Shown here piece after piece: positions 35,651-44,096 of a DNA stretch of 64,000 nucleotides. The notes below the pieces were generated by a model that saw nothing but the letters and a program-made list of their open reading frames with translations, ran no database searches and had not been told where the DNA came from. The stretch comes from Nonomuraea indica. Its GTDB lineage: Bacteria; Actinomycetota; Actinomycetes; Streptosporangiales; Streptosporangiaceae. Both the position numbers and the translations under genes were made by a program. The DNA lies in contig NZ_KZ559469.1 in the NCBI RefSeq assembly GCF_002850745.1, positions 575,901 through 639,900 on the forward strand. The letters are read 5' to 3'. Positions within the stretch are counted from its first letter, which is position 1, and every line of letters starts with the position of its first letter.

Positions 35651-35947
35651 TCAGCCCGCAATCAGCTCATTGGTGCGTTCGTACTCTTCCTTGGCGGACT
35701 CGAGCAGGTCGCGCCACGAGTCCACGTCCGGCCGCCGCCTCAGCAGCGCCCGACGCTCGCGTTCGGTCATACCGCCCCACACCCCGAACTCGATGCGGTT
35801 GTCCAGCGCATCGGCGAGGCATTCGGTACGGACCGGGCATCCTCGGCAGATCAGCTTTGCCCTGTTCTGAGCGGCCCCCTGGACGAACAGTGCGTCCGGG
35901 TCCGCACCTCGACAGGCGGCACGGGAGGTCCAATCCGTGATCCACAT
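35651..35947 (-). CDS. wblA: WhiB-family iron-sulfur regulator WblA
   Basis: Protein of 98 residues. Four Cys for a [4Fe-4S] cluster are present: C12, then CRGC and C43 in PVRTEC. The GVWGG turn follows in EFGVWGGMTERERRALLRRRP, with a basic C-terminal DNA-binding stretch. The DPDALFVQGAAQNRAK stretch and the gene context (ArsA pair upstream, class A PBP downstream) mark it as WblA rather than another Wbl. WblA represses antibiotic production and is needed for sporulation in Streptomyces. It is divergent from the PBP gene. Confidence 0.94.
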   Translation of the reverse strand: MWITDWTSRAACRGADPDALFVQGAAQNRAKLICRGCPVRTECLADALDNRIEFGVWGGMTERERRALLRRRPDVDSWRDLLESAKEEYERTNELIAG

Positions 35948-36176
35948 TTTTCGACCCCACTCCCCTTAGGTGGTCAGTCGTCATTTGGGGCCGACGGGCG
36001 CGGGCGCCGAGCCTCCGTATTCAGTTGCCGCAGGGAGAACGTACGCAACGAGACGTTCGGGCCGACAGACCCCAGAGGACCAATTTCTCGCGCCAGTGTT
36101 GACCGGGAATGACTAGTCACCCCTACCAGTCAAGGAGAAATGGGGCCCAGTTACCGATAAGACCACTCTTTCGACG

Positions 36177-36182
36177 TACCCT
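36177..36182 (+). promoter_or_regulatory. -10 box for leaderless PBP gene
   Basis: TACCCT ends 7 nt before the GTG at 36190. A TTGACC (36098) further upstream could serve a second promoter. Confidence 0.45.
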
Positions 36183-36189
36183 TGGTGCT

Positions 36190-38436
36190 GTGCAAGCTCA
36201 GGGTAAAGATCGTTCCTCTCCGTTCGTGAACGTCGTGCGTCTGATCGCCGCCGGAGCGGCCGCAGGCGTCCTCACGGCTGCCGTGGCGCTGCCCGCCGTC
36301 GGCGGCGCCGGCGTCGCCGCCAAGAGCGGCATGGAACAGCTCAACCTGAAGCCGCAACCGCTGGAGGAGCCCCCGCTCTCCGAGCGCACCCTCCTGCGCG
36401 ACGCCAACGGCAAGCAGATCGCGCGGTTCTACTACGAGAACCGCGAGTCGGTGCCGCTCGACAAGGTCGCGCCCATCATGCGCACGGCGCTGATCTCGAT
36501 CGAGGACTTCCGCTTCTACGAGCACGGCCCGATCGACATCGAGGGCACGGCCCGCGCCCTGGTCAAGAACATGACCTCCGGCGGCGTGGCGCAGGGCGGC
36601 TCGTCGATCACTCAGCAGTACGTCAAGCAGGTGCTGATCAACGCCGCCGAGACGCCCGAGCAGGTGCAGGCGGCGCAGGCGCCCACGGTCGCCCGCAAGC
36701 TCCAGGAGCTGCGCCACGCGATGGCGGTCGAGGACAAGTACTCCAAGGACCAGATCCTGGAGAAGTACCTCAACATCGCCTACTTCGGCGCCGGCGCCCA
36801 CGGCATCCAGGCCGCGGCCAAGCGCTTCTTCGGCAAGCCGGCCTCCGAGCTCAACCTCGTCCAGGCCGCCACCCTCGCCGGAGCCGTGCAGAACCCCGAC
36901 CGCACCGACCCCAACCGCGGCCGCAAGGCCCAGCAGGCCCTGGTCGAACGGCGCAACACCGTGCTCGACCGGATGGCCGAGCTGGGCAAGATCACTCCGC
37001 AGGAGGCGGCCGAGGCCAAGACCAAGAAGCTCGGCTGGAAGGACACCGAGGTCCGCGGTGGCTGCGAGGAGAGCGAGTACCCGTACTTCTGTCTCTACGT
37101 CCAGCACGAGATCCTCAACAACGAGAGCTTCGGCAAGACCCCGAAGGAACGTCTGAGGCTCCTGCAGCGCGGCGGCCTGGACATCAAGACCACGATCGAG
37201 CCCAAGATGCAGGCGGCCGCCGAGAAGGCGATCAGGAAGTACGTCAGCACCAAGGACAAGCCGGTCGCCGCCCAGGCCATGGTCGTGCCGGGCACCGGCG
37301 AGATCAAGGCGATGGCCGCATCCCGCGAGTTCGGCCGCAGCAAGAAGAAGAACGAGATGAGCTACAACATCGTCGCCGACGCCAAGCACGGCGGCGGCGT
37401 CGGTTTCCAGCAGGGCTCGACCGCCAAGGCCTACACCCTGGCGGCCGCGCTGGAGAACGGCTTCAAGCTCGGCGACGGCCTCTCGACCGGCTCCACCTAC
37501 TACGCGCCCAGCTACAGCGCCTTCCGCGACTGCAAGGGCAACCGGGTCGGCGACCCCAAGCATCCGGTGCGCAACTCCAGTGAGGGCGGCGGCGGCTTCA
37601 AGACCCTGCAGACGGGCACTTGGGGCTCGGTCAACACGTTCTTCATGAAGCTGGAGGAGCGGGTCGGCCTGTGCAAGGTCGTCGAGCTGACCAAGCGGCT
37701 CGGCGTCAAGCGGGCCGACGGCAAGCCGCTCGGCGAGTACGAGACCTTCACGCTCGGCATCAACGAGGTCGACCCGGTCACCGTGGCCAACTCCTACGCC
37801 GTCTTCGCCTCCCGCGGCCAGTACTGCAAGCCGATGGCGATCACCCAGTACACCGACCGCGACGGCAAGGTCAAGCAGTTCAAGCCGCAGTGCGAGAAGG
37901 CCATGGACCCCGAGGTCGCCGACGCGGTCAGCGCCATCCTGTCCGGCGTGTTCACCAAGGGCACGATGCAGGAGGTCGGCGGCATCGGCCGGGACGCCGC
38001 GGGCAAGACCGGCACCACCGACGACTACACGGCGGCCTGGTTCGCCGGCTACACGCCCAACCTGGCCAGCGCGGTCAGCCTGGGTGACCCGCGTGGCGCG
38101 TTCAGCCACAAGCTGATCGGCGTGACGATCGGCGGGCGCTACTACGGCTACGTGTACGGCGCGTCGATCTCCGGCCGCATCTGGAAGGACTCCATGATCG
38201 GGGCGCTCAAGGGCGTCGAGGCGGCCGAGTTCACGCCCGTCGACCAGTCGCGCTTCGGCGGCTGCGGCTCGGGCTGCGCGCCCAAGCGGAAGCAGGAGGA
38301 GCCGAGGGAGGACGGCGGCGAGCCCGAGCTGGTGGACCAGCTCGACCAGTTCGACGACCCGTTCGACCGGCCGGGCAACAACGACAACCGTCGCGAGAGG
38401 ACCGGCCAGGACAACCCGGGTAACCGCCGCGGCTGA
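36190..38436 (+). CDS. Class A bifunctional penicillin-binding protein
   Basis: Membrane-anchored peptidoglycan synthase of 748 residues. A single membrane helix lies at about residues 17-40. A GT51 glycosyltransferase has ISIEDFRFYEHG (catalytic Glu about 105) and GGSSITQQYVKQ. The transpeptidase has the SxxK in GSTAKAYTLAAAL, SxN in GSVNTFF and KTG in GKTGTTDDYTAAWFAGY. The C-terminal about 70 residues are acidic and Asn/Arg-rich, probably disordered. GTG 36190 is preferred over the upstream ATG at 36109 because of the -10 box 7 nt before it. It is the syntenic equivalent of SCO3580, from memory. Confidence 0.94.
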   Translation: MQAQGKDRSSPFVNVVRLIAAGAAAGVLTAAVALPAVGGAGVAAKSGMEQLNLKPQPLEEPPLSERTLLRDANGKQIARFYYENRESVPLDKVAPIMRTALISIEDFRFYEHGPIDIEGTARALVKNMTSGGVAQGGSSITQQYVKQVLINAAETPEQVQAAQAPTVARKLQELRHAMAVEDKYSKDQILEKYLNIAYFGAGAHGIQAAAKRFFGKPASELNLVQAATLAGAVQNPDRTDPNRGRKAQQALVERRNTVLDRMAELGKITPQEAAEAKTKKLGWKDTEVRGGCEESEYPYFCLYVQHEILNNESFGKTPKERLRLLQRGGLDIKTTIEPKMQAAAEKAIRKYVSTKDKPVAAQAMVVPGTGEIKAMAASREFGRSKKKNEMSYNIVADAKHGGGVGFQQGSTAKAYTLAAALENGFKLGDGLSTGSTYYAPSYSAFRDCKGNRVGDPKHPVRNSSEGGGGFKTLQTGTWGSVNTFFMKLEERVGLCKVVELTKRLGVKRADGKPLGEYETFTLGINEVDPVTVANSYAVFASRGQYCKPMAITQYTDRDGKVKQFKPQCEKAMDPEVADAVSAILSGVFTKGTMQEVGGIGRDAAGKTGTTDDYTAAWFAGYTPNLASAVSLGDPRGAFSHKLIGVTIGGRYYGYVYGASISGRIWKDSMIGALKGVEAAEFTPVDQSRFGGCGSGCAPKRKQEEPREDGGEPELVDQLDQFDDPFDRPGNNDNRRERTGQDNPGNRRG

Positions 38437-38497
38437 CCGGCCGGGAGCCGTGCCCGGCCGCGCGGGTCGCCGCCGGCCGGCCGCGAGACACCAGGAG

Positions 38498-38528
38498 AGG
38501 CCTCCGCCCACTCGGCGGAGGCCTCCTT
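38498..38528 (+). terminator. Terminator after the PBP gene
   Basis: AGGCCTCCGCC, a 5-nt loop CACTC and GGCGGAGGCCT form a perfect 11-bp stem followed by CCTT, about 60 bp after the PBP stop. It may also serve the convergent YqeY gene. Confidence 0.75.
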
Positions 38529-38560
38529 GCGTCGAGACGCCACCGGCCGAGCCCCTCCAC

Positions 38561-38638
38561 GGCGCTCGAACCGGCTCGGCCGGAACCGGTTCGGCTCGGC
38601 TCGAACCGGCTTCGGCTCGATGGCGCTCGAACCGGCTC
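38561..38638. repeat. Short direct repeats between PBP and YqeY genes
   Basis: GGCGCTCGAACCGGCTC occurs at 38561-38577 and 38622-38638. In between are diverged copies of CTCGAACCGG, making a loose tandem array. Confidence 0.75.
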
Positions 38639-39092
38639 AGCTCGACAGGCGGGCGCGGACGGCCGCCGCCACCCGGCCACCCTCGGCGCGCCCGGCGACC
38701 TTCGGGTTGACCACCTTCATCACCTGGCCCATCGCCTGCGGGCCCGAGGCGCCCGTCTCGGCGACGGCCTCGTCCACCAGCTTCTCCAGCTCCTCGTCGG
38801 AGAGCTGGGCCGGCAGGTACTCCTCCAGGACGGCCTGCTCGGCCAGCTCCGCCTCGGCCTGCTCGGTGCGGCCGGCGCCGCGGAACGCCTCGGCGGCCTC
38901 GCGCCGCTTCTTGGCCTCCTTGGTCAGCACCTTCACGACCTCGTCGTCGGAGAGCTCCCTGGCCTCCTTGCCGGCGACCTCCTCGACGTTCACCGCGGCC
39001 AGGGCCATCCGAATCGTCCGCAGACGTACCTCGTCGCGGCTCTTCAGCGAGGCCGTGAGATCGGCCTTCAGCTTGTCCTTCAATGCGCTCAT
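38637..39092 (-). CDS. GatB/YqeY domain protein
   Basis: Protein of 151 residues, all helical. SALKDKLKADLTASLK forms the N-terminal half, and QLSDEELEKLVDEAV with MGQVMKVVNPKVAGRA the tail typical of YqeY. This tail domain is shared with GatB of the tRNA amidotransferase and may contact tRNA. The ATG at 39092 fits the usual family start, although an ATG three codons upstream is possible. The gene is divergent from the phosphoesterase. Confidence 0.9.
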   Translation of the reverse strand: MSALKDKLKADLTASLKSRDEVRLRTIRMALAAVNVEEVAGKEARELSDDEVVKVLTKEAKKRREAAEAFRGAGRTEQAEAELAEQAVLEEYLPAQLSDEELEKLVDEAVAETGASGPQAMGQVMKVVNPKVAGRAEGGRVAAAVRARLSS

Positions 39093-39151
39093 GCCGTCCA
39101 TCTTGCCGTCTGGGCGGGCGGCCCGTGTCCACGGTCGGGCATCATGAGTAC

Positions 39152-40045
39152 GTGAGGAAAGCCGTCGCACTGCCACTGTCCATGCTGGGCCTGGGTCTCG
39201 CCGGGCTCGGCTACGCCTCGGTCGTCGAGCGCAACTGGTTCCAGCTGCGCCGGTTCGACGTGCCGGTCCTGCCGCGCGGCAGCCGCCCCGTGCGCATCCT
39301 CCACCTGTCCGACCTGCACCTGACGCCGCGCCGCAGCATGCTGATCAACTGGGTGCGCTCGCTCGGCTCGCTGGAGCCCGACCTGGTCGTCAACACCGGC
39401 GACTCCATCGCCCACCCCGAGGCCGTCCCCGCCCTGCTGCACGCGCTGGAGCCGCTGCTCACGCGCCCCGGCCTGTTCGTCTACGGCTCCAACGACCTCT
39501 ACGCCCCCAAGCCGAAGAACCCCGCCCGCTACCTGTGGCGCACGTCCAAGAACGACCGGCGCCAGCATGTCCCCTCCCTGCCCTGGGAGGAGCTCGGCGC
39601 GGGCATGGCGGCCGAGGGCTGGCTCGACATGAACAACACCACGGCCCGGATCAAGGTCGGCGACCTCGACGTGGCGGTGGCCGGCATCCACGACTCCCAC
39701 ATCGACCGCGACCGCTACGACCTGGTGGCCGGCCCGGCCCCGGCCGACGCCGACCTGCGGCTCGGGGTCATGCACTCGCCGGAGCCGCGCAACATGACCC
39801 GCTTCGCGGCCGACGGCTACGAGCTCCTGCTCGCCGGTCACACCCATGGCGGCCAGCTCTGCATCCCCTTCTACGGCGCCCTGGTCACCAACTGCGGCAT
39901 CGACCGGGCCCGCGTCAAGGGCCTGAGCCGCCACGACTCGGCCTGGCTGCACGTCTCCGCCGGCCTCGGCACCTCGCCGTACGCCCCGGCCCGCTTCGCC
40001 TGTTTCCCCGAGGCTTCGCTGCTCACCCTCGTTCCGCGGCGCTGA
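39152..40045 (+). CDS. Metallophosphoesterase, membrane-anchored (YkuE-like)
   Basis: Protein of 297 residues. An N-terminal hydrophobic segment acts as anchor or signal. The calcineurin-type metal motifs are present: HLSDLHLTP, NTGDSI, GSNDLY in place of GNHD, and LLAGHTHGGQL. The family includes UDP-2,3-diacylglucosamine and phosphodiester hydrolases; the substrate is unknown. Replacement of the usual His in GNHD by Asn-Asp is notable but occurs in relatives as I recall. The GTG at 39152 is used; the longer frame would overlap the YqeY start. Confidence 0.87.
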   Translation: MRKAVALPLSMLGLGLAGLGYASVVERNWFQLRRFDVPVLPRGSRPVRILHLSDLHLTPRRSMLINWVRSLGSLEPDLVVNTGDSIAHPEAVPALLHALEPLLTRPGLFVYGSNDLYAPKPKNPARYLWRTSKNDRRQHVPSLPWEELGAGMAAEGWLDMNNTTARIKVGDLDVAVAGIHDSHIDRDRYDLVAGPAPADADLRLGVMHSPEPRNMTRFAADGYELLLAGHTHGGQLCIPFYGALVTNCGIDRARVKGLSRHDSAWLHVSAGLGTSPYAPARFACFPEASLLTLVPRR

Positions 40046-40106
40046 CGGTCACGAGCACGCCCGAAGTCCGCTAGACTTTCCCAAGCACGAGCAAGACGGC
40101 GTGCAC

Positions 40107-40180
40107 CGGGGTGTAGCGCAGCTTGGCAGCGCGCTTCGTTCGGGACGAAGAGGTCGTGGGTTCAAATCCCGCCACCCCGA
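40107..40180 (+). tRNA. tRNA-Pro (anticodon CGG)
   Basis: Seventy-four nucleotides fold as a complete cloverleaf. The acceptor pairs CGGGGTG with CACCCCG and the discriminator is A. The anticodon stem CTTCG/CGAAG carries the loop TTCGGGA, which gives anticodon CGG. The T arm contains GGGTTCAAATCCC. The CCA end is not encoded. It reads the proline codon CCG, common in GC-rich genomes. Confidence 0.97.
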
Positions 40181-40199
40181 CACAGTTTGACCAGGTAGA

Positions 40200-40238
40200 G
40201 GGCTTGATCCGCTGAGCGGGTCGGGCCCTTTTCCGTTT
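40200..40238 (+). terminator. Terminator after tRNA-Pro
   Basis: GGGC-TT-GATCCGC-TGA-GCGGGTC-G-GGGCCC-like pairing is followed by TTTTCCGTTT, about 20 bp downstream of the tRNA. The stem is imperfect but the T-rich tail supports it. Confidence 0.65.
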
Positions 40239-40294
40239 CTGCCATCGCACCTGGACCCTTGTCGTCGAAGATCGGGTTCGTGGCGTGGGCGCAC

Positions 40295-40319
40295 GTTCCC
40301 GCCCGGTCCGGGCGGGAAC
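40295..40319 (-). terminator. Terminator after the P450 gene
   Basis: GTTCCCGCCC, a 5-nt loop and GGGCGGGAAC form a perfect 10-bp stem 12 bp beyond the P450 stop. Confidence 0.7.
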
Positions 40320-40331
40320 GGCCGGACAGGG

Positions 40332-41534
40332 CTACCAGGTGACCGGCAGCCGGTGCGCGCCGTAGATGCTCATGTCCGTACGCATCGGCACCTCCTCGGG
40401 CGGCACCGCCAGCCGCAAGCCGGGGAAGCGCCGGAACAGCGCGGGGAAGGCCACGCGCATCTCGATCCTGGCGAGCTGCTGACCGAGGCACTGGTGGATG
40501 CCGTGCCCGAAGGTCAGGTGGCCCACGGTCGGGGGGCGGGTGACGTCGAAGGTCTCCGGGTCGGCGAACCGTTCGGGGTCGCGGTTGGCCGCCGGCACCG
40601 AGATCGTGACCACCTGTCCCTTCCTGATCGTCTGACCGGCGATCTCGACGTCCTCGAGAGCGGCCCTGAGCGGCCCAAGGTGCGTGACGGCCAGATAGCG
40701 GAGCAGCTCCTCGACGGCCCCTTCGATCAGTGACGGCTCCGACCGCAGGGCCGCGAGCTGCCCCGGGTCGCTCAGCAGGGCGAACGTGCCGAGCCCGAGC
40801 ATGTTGGCCGTGGTCTCGTGCCCTGCGACCAGGAGCAGCAGCCCCGCCCCCGCGATCTCCTCAGGAGAGAGATCGCCGCCGGACATGAGGCCGCTGAGCA
40901 GGTCGTCAGCCGGTTCCGCCCGCTTCCTTGCGACCAGTTCGTACAGGTAGCCCATCATCGATCCGGTCGCCGCGCCGACCTCCTCCCTGGTCGACCCGAC
41001 TCTCAGCGCGGTCGCGGAGTCGCACTGGAAGCGCTCCCTGTCGGCGTACGGCACGCCGAGCAGCTCGCAGATGACGAGGGAGGGGATCGGCAGGGCGAAC
41101 TCCTGGATCAGGTCCGCGGGCGCCCCACCTCGCTCCATGGCGTCCAGGACCTCCTCGGTGATCCGCTCGATCCGCGGCTCCAGCTGCCGCATCCTGCGAA
41201 CGGTGAACTGCGCGGCCAGCTGCTTCCTGAAGCGGGAGTGGTCGGGCGGATCCATCTGCATGAAGAAACCGGGCGGCTGGACGAAGTTCTCCGGCTCGAG
41301 CCCCTCCCAGCGGATCGGCCAGTGCAGGTTCTGCAGCAGGCTGCTGAAACGCGGATCCGTCAGCACCGCCTTGGCCGCCGAGAAGCCGGTCACCAGCCAG
41401 CCCTGGTGGCCGTCGGGATAGTGGAGAGGGCGGACGGGCGCCTCGTCCCGCCAGCGACCAAGCACCTCGGGAGGGTCGAAGGGGGAAGGGCGCTCGGTGG
41501 GAAAGGTGACAGGGGTGAACGAAGCCTCGGACAT
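40332..41534 (-). CDS. Cytochrome P450
   Basis: Bacterial soluble P450 of 400 residues. The I-helix oxygen-binding motif is AGHETTAN, the K-helix ExxR is EELLRYL, and the heme ligand loop is FGHGIHQCLGQQLAR. The N-terminus SEASFTPVTFPTERPSPFDPP is typical of CYP105/107-like enzymes. The ATG at 41534 has GGGAG upstream; an ATG five codons earlier (41549) is an alternative. No ferredoxin or reductase is adjacent, so electrons come from elsewhere. Two palindromes just upstream suggest control by the neighbouring TetR protein. Confidence 0.94.
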   Translation of the reverse strand: MSEASFTPVTFPTERPSPFDPPEVLGRWRDEAPVRPLHYPDGHQGWLVTGFSAAKAVLTDPRFSSLLQNLHWPIRWEGLEPENFVQPPGFFMQMDPPDHSRFRKQLAAQFTVRRMRQLEPRIERITEEVLDAMERGGAPADLIQEFALPIPSLVICELLGVPYADRERFQCDSATALRVGSTREEVGAATGSMMGYLYELVARKRAEPADDLLSGLMSGGDLSPEEIAGAGLLLLVAGHETTANMLGLGTFALLSDPGQLAALRSEPSLIEGAVEELLRYLAVTHLGPLRAALEDVEIAGQTIRKGQVVTISVPAANRDPERFADPETFDVTRPPTVGHLTFGHGIHQCLGQQLARIEMRVAFPALFRRFPGLRLAVPPEEVPMRTDMSIYGAHRLPVTW

Positions 41535-41554
41535 GGGCAGCTCCCTCATACGTC

Positions 41555-41587
41555 CTCTACAGATGTAGAGACTCTACGTCAGTAGAG
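41555..41587. promoter_or_regulatory. Twin palindromic operators upstream of the P450 gene
   Basis: CTCTAC-AGAT-GTAGAG (41555-41570) and CTCTAC-GTCA-GTAGAG (41572-41587) are two perfect 6-bp palindromes with 4-nt centres, repeated at a 17-bp period. They begin only 6 bp upstream of the first possible P450 ATG and so overlap its promoter or 5' end. Confidence 0.7.
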
Positions 41588-41627
41588 GGTCGCTGAGGCA
41601 ACCGGCCCCGCGGGGGCCCTGCGAGCC

Positions 41628-42188
41628 TCAGGATCGGGTGGCGGCGGCCAGCAGCATGCGTATCGTGGCGCGCAGGTCGGGGGCGTCGGCGCGCGCCCCC
41701 ATGCCGACGAGACGGTCGAAGACCACCCCGTCGAGGAAGGCGATGAGGTCGACGGCGTGCCGGTGGGCGTCGGGCACGCCGGCGGAGGCCAGCAGTTCGG
41801 TGATCATCTCGCGCAGGTGGTCGCCGCTCGCCATGAGCACGCGATGCAGCTCAGGCCGCCTGACCGCCTCGAGCGACAGCTCGTACCGGGCGAGCTGGCG
41901 ATCGCGGCCGGTGGTGAGCCACTGCCCGACCACGGTCGCCACCGCCTCGACCAGGCCTTCGAGATCGGAGCCCGAGGCCTCCCTCAGTGCCGCCAGGTCG
42001 GCGGCGGTGCCCTCCGCGAGCCGGTGCACCGTGGCCTGCAGCAGCGCCTGGCGCGTCCTGAAGTAGTACGAGGTCGAGCCTTCGGGCAGACCGGCCGCCC
42101 TGTCGACGGTGCGATGGGTCAGACCGCGCATGCCCTCCGCGGCGAGTACGGTGATCGCCACGTCGGCGATCTCTTCTCTGCGGGACAC
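41628..42188 (-). CDS. TetR-family transcriptional regulator
   Basis: Protein of 186 residues. The N-terminal HTH reads VAITVLAAEGMRGLTHRTVD then GLPEGSTSYYFRTRQAL, the canonical TetR recognition helix. The C-terminal ligand-binding half is helical, with FLDGVVFDRLVGMG near the end. It starts at GTG 42188 with a TACACT -10 box 6 nt upstream. It lies just upstream of the P450 gene on the same strand, with the twin palindromes in between; it is the obvious candidate to bind them. The ligand is unknown. Confidence 0.92.
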   Translation of the reverse strand: MSRREEIADVAITVLAAEGMRGLTHRTVDRAAGLPEGSTSYYFRTRQALLQATVHRLAEGTAADLAALREASGSDLEGLVEAVATVVGQWLTTGRDRQLARYELSLEAVRRPELHRVLMASGDHLREMITELLASAGVPDAHRHAVDLIAFLDGVVFDRLVGMGARADAPDLRATIRMLLAAATRS

Positions 42189-42194
42189 GCACCG

Positions 42195-42200
42195 AGTGTA
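42195..42200 (-). promoter_or_regulatory. -10 box for leaderless tetR gene
   Basis: TACACT on the minus strand ends 6 nt before the GTG at 42188. Confidence 0.45.
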
Positions 42201-42290
42201 GGCCCAGGCCCGAAAGCCGGGCGGCAGAGCGCCCCTTCGGACCCCACGAGGCCCCGGCGAGGGCAAGGAGCTCCGGCGCCGGGCCGCGCC

Positions 42291-43457
42291 TCATCGGTAG
42301 GCGAGGCGGCGCAGCAGGATCTCCGCAGGACCCCGGTAACCGGCTCGGCGCATGAGCTCGGCCAGAGCGACGGACACCGCCCAGGTCGCCGCGGCCACCC
42401 CCGTGGCGCCGGCCAACCCGAGGTCGTCCTGCAACGCGAGCCCGTACGGGTAGAAGACTAGGACGAACACCACGGACTGGAAGAGATAGAGGCTCATCGA
42501 GCGCCGGCCGAGCGCCTGGATGGCGGTGGTGAATCGGTTCGGCCGCCGGCCGGCCGGTATCGCGATCAGCCCGATGACGGCGGCCATGCCGATCCCGCCC
42601 GCGTATCCGGTGAGCGGCTGTGCGAGCGCCGCGAACCACAGGGCGCCCGCCGGCGGCTCGGCCCACACTCCGAGCTGCACCAGGCCGGCGGGGAGTGCGC
42701 CGATGACGGACAGCGAAAGCGTGACGATCGCGGCGTTGCGCAGGTACCGGCGATGGCGGTCCGGCTCGTCCAGCAGCCGCCGGCGCGCCGCCCACACGCC
42801 GACGAGCACACCGGGAACGACCATGAGGACTCCGGTGACCAGGGCGAAGGGCCAGACCTGGAGGCGCTCGGCGAGCAACGCCCAGGCGCCGTCGGCCCCG
42901 GCGGCGATGCTTCCCGCGCCGTAGGGCGAGTTGTCGTGCGCCATCGGGTACCACGTGGCGAAGCCCGCCAGGGCCGTCGCCGGGACCAGACCGATTCCCG
43001 CCGTCCACAACAGGGTCGCGTCCTTGGCGCGCAGCAGGCCGACGAGCAGGACGGCGCTGAGCCCGTACGCGGCCAGGATGTCGATGGGGGCGAGCACCGC
43101 CATGTGGACGAAACCGATCCCGACGAGCCACCATCCCCGGCGGCGCAGCAACCTGCGAGTCGTCACCCAGTCGTCACCGCGTTCCATCCGCCGGTTCAGC
43201 AACTGGACCAACGAGTAGCCGAACAGGAAGGCGAACAGCGGGCGCGCGTGGTTGTTGACGAAGAGGTTGTGGAACACGTTGATCACGCCGTTGGCCACGG
43301 GATTCCCTCGGTCGAGGGTGAGCACGAACAGCGGCGCGTGCGCGAACGCTATGGCCAGCAGCATGAAGCCGCGGGCCAGATCAGGGGCCGGGACCCGGCC
43401 GGAGCTGTCGAGCACGCCATCACGGGCGGTGGACGCCGGGATCGAATGGTTCACCAC
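42291..43457 (-). CDS. DUF418 multi-pass membrane protein
   Basis: Protein of 388 residues with about ten hydrophobic helices. Family features are the N-terminal DLARGFMLLAIAFAHAP, the HARPLFAFLFGYS block and the C-terminal GRRSMSLYLFQSVV that defines DUF418. The family resembles acyltransferase-3-type membrane proteins, but the function is unknown. The GTG at 43457 follows a TACGGT -10 box at 7 nt; a second GTG is next to it. The upstream neighbour on the other strand is the aldehyde oxidoreductase operon. Confidence 0.88.
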   Translation of the reverse strand: MVNHSIPASTARDGVLDSSGRVPAPDLARGFMLLAIAFAHAPLFVLTLDRGNPVANGVINVFHNLFVNNHARPLFAFLFGYSLVQLLNRRMERGDDWVTTRRLLRRRGWWLVGIGFVHMAVLAPIDILAAYGLSAVLLVGLLRAKDATLLWTAGIGLVPATALAGFATWYPMAHDNSPYGAGSIAAGADGAWALLAERLQVWPFALVTGVLMVVPGVLVGVWAARRRLLDEPDRHRRYLRNAAIVTLSLSVIGALPAGLVQLGVWAEPPAGALWFAALAQPLTGYAGGIGMAAVIGLIAIPAGRRPNRFTTAIQALGRRSMSLYLFQSVVFVLVFYPYGLALQDDLGLAGATGVAAATWAVSVALAELMRRAGYRGPAEILLRRLAYR

Positions 43458-43464
43458 GTGATCA

Positions 43465-43470
43465 ACCGTA
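43465..43470 (-). promoter_or_regulatory. -10 box for leaderless DUF418 gene
   Basis: TACGGT on the minus strand ends 7 nt before the GTG at 43457. Confidence 0.45.
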
Positions 43471-43550
43471 ATGAGCCAGGACGTCGGTCCCGAATGCGCC
43501 TCCGGCGGCCCGTCACCGTGCATACACCGCTAGGGTATGGTGGCCGCTAA

Positions 43551-43570
43551 GTCGTACATGGGTGTACGAC
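43551..43570. promoter_or_regulatory. Palindromic operator before the aldehyde oxidoreductase operon
   Basis: GTCGTACA-TGGG-TGTACGAC is a perfect 8-bp palindrome placed directly upstream of the AGGAGG ribosome binding site (43573-43578) of the first subunit gene. A TAGGGT (43532) may be the -10 box, so the site would lie just past the transcription start, suited to repression. The cognate regulator is not apparent. Confidence 0.65.
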
Positions 43571-43583
43571 ATAGGAGGTGTCG

Positions 43584-44096
43584 ATGAGCGGCCACATCCC
43601 GGTCCGGCTGCATGTGAACGGACAGGCGCATGACCTGTCCCTGGATCCCCGTGTCACCCTGCTCGACTGCCTGCGCGAGCATCTCGGCCTGACCGGCACG
43701 AAGAAGGGCTGCGACCAGGGCGCCTGCGGGGCCTGCACGGTTCTCGCCGACGGCGAGCGGATCAACTCCTGCCTGACCCCTGCCGTCCAGTGCGACGGCA
43801 TGGAGATCGTCACCATCGAGGCCATGGCGAACGACGAGCTGGGAACCAGGGTGCAGGACGCGTTCCTGGCGCACGACGGGCTCCAGTGCGGCTACTGCAC
43901 CTCCGGGCAGATCTGCTCCGTCGTCGCCATGCTGGCCGAACACCGCGCCGGCCGGCCGAGCGCCGTGACCGAGGACCTGACCGGGCCCGCGCCGCTCACC
44001 GACGTCGAGATCAGGGAGCGGATGGCGGGCAATCTGTGCAGGTGCGGCGCCTACAACGGCATCGTGGCCGCCATCAGGGAGGTGACCCGGACGTGA
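43584..44096 (+). CDS. 2Fe-2S subunit of molybdenum aldehyde oxidoreductase (PaoA/YagT-like)
   Basis: Small subunit of 170 residues. The plant-type [2Fe-2S] cluster uses C43, C48, C51 and C63. The second cluster is in LQCGYCTSGQ and NLCRCGAYN. The ATG at 43584 has AGGAGG 5 nt upstream. No Tat signal is present, unlike periplasmic E. coli PaoA, so the enzyme should be cytosolic. The stop overlaps the next start by 4 nt (GTGA). It relays electrons from the molybdenum site in the large subunit to the FAD subunit. Confidence 0.93.
   Translation: MSGHIPVRLHVNGQAHDLSLDPRVTLLDCLREHLGLTGTKKGCDQGACGACTVLADGERINSCLTPAVQCDGMEIVTIEAMANDELGTRVQDAFLAHDGLQCGYCTSGQICSVVAMLAEHRAGRPSAVTEDLTGPAPLTDVEIRERMAGNLCRCGAYNGIVAAIREVTRT

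Noticed and set aside
36140..36160. Seven-codon ORF with AAGGAG upstream in the wblA-PBP space
   Set aside because: The ribosome binding site is only 2 nt from the ATG, and the likely PBP promoter lies downstream of it, so it is probably not on the main transcript.
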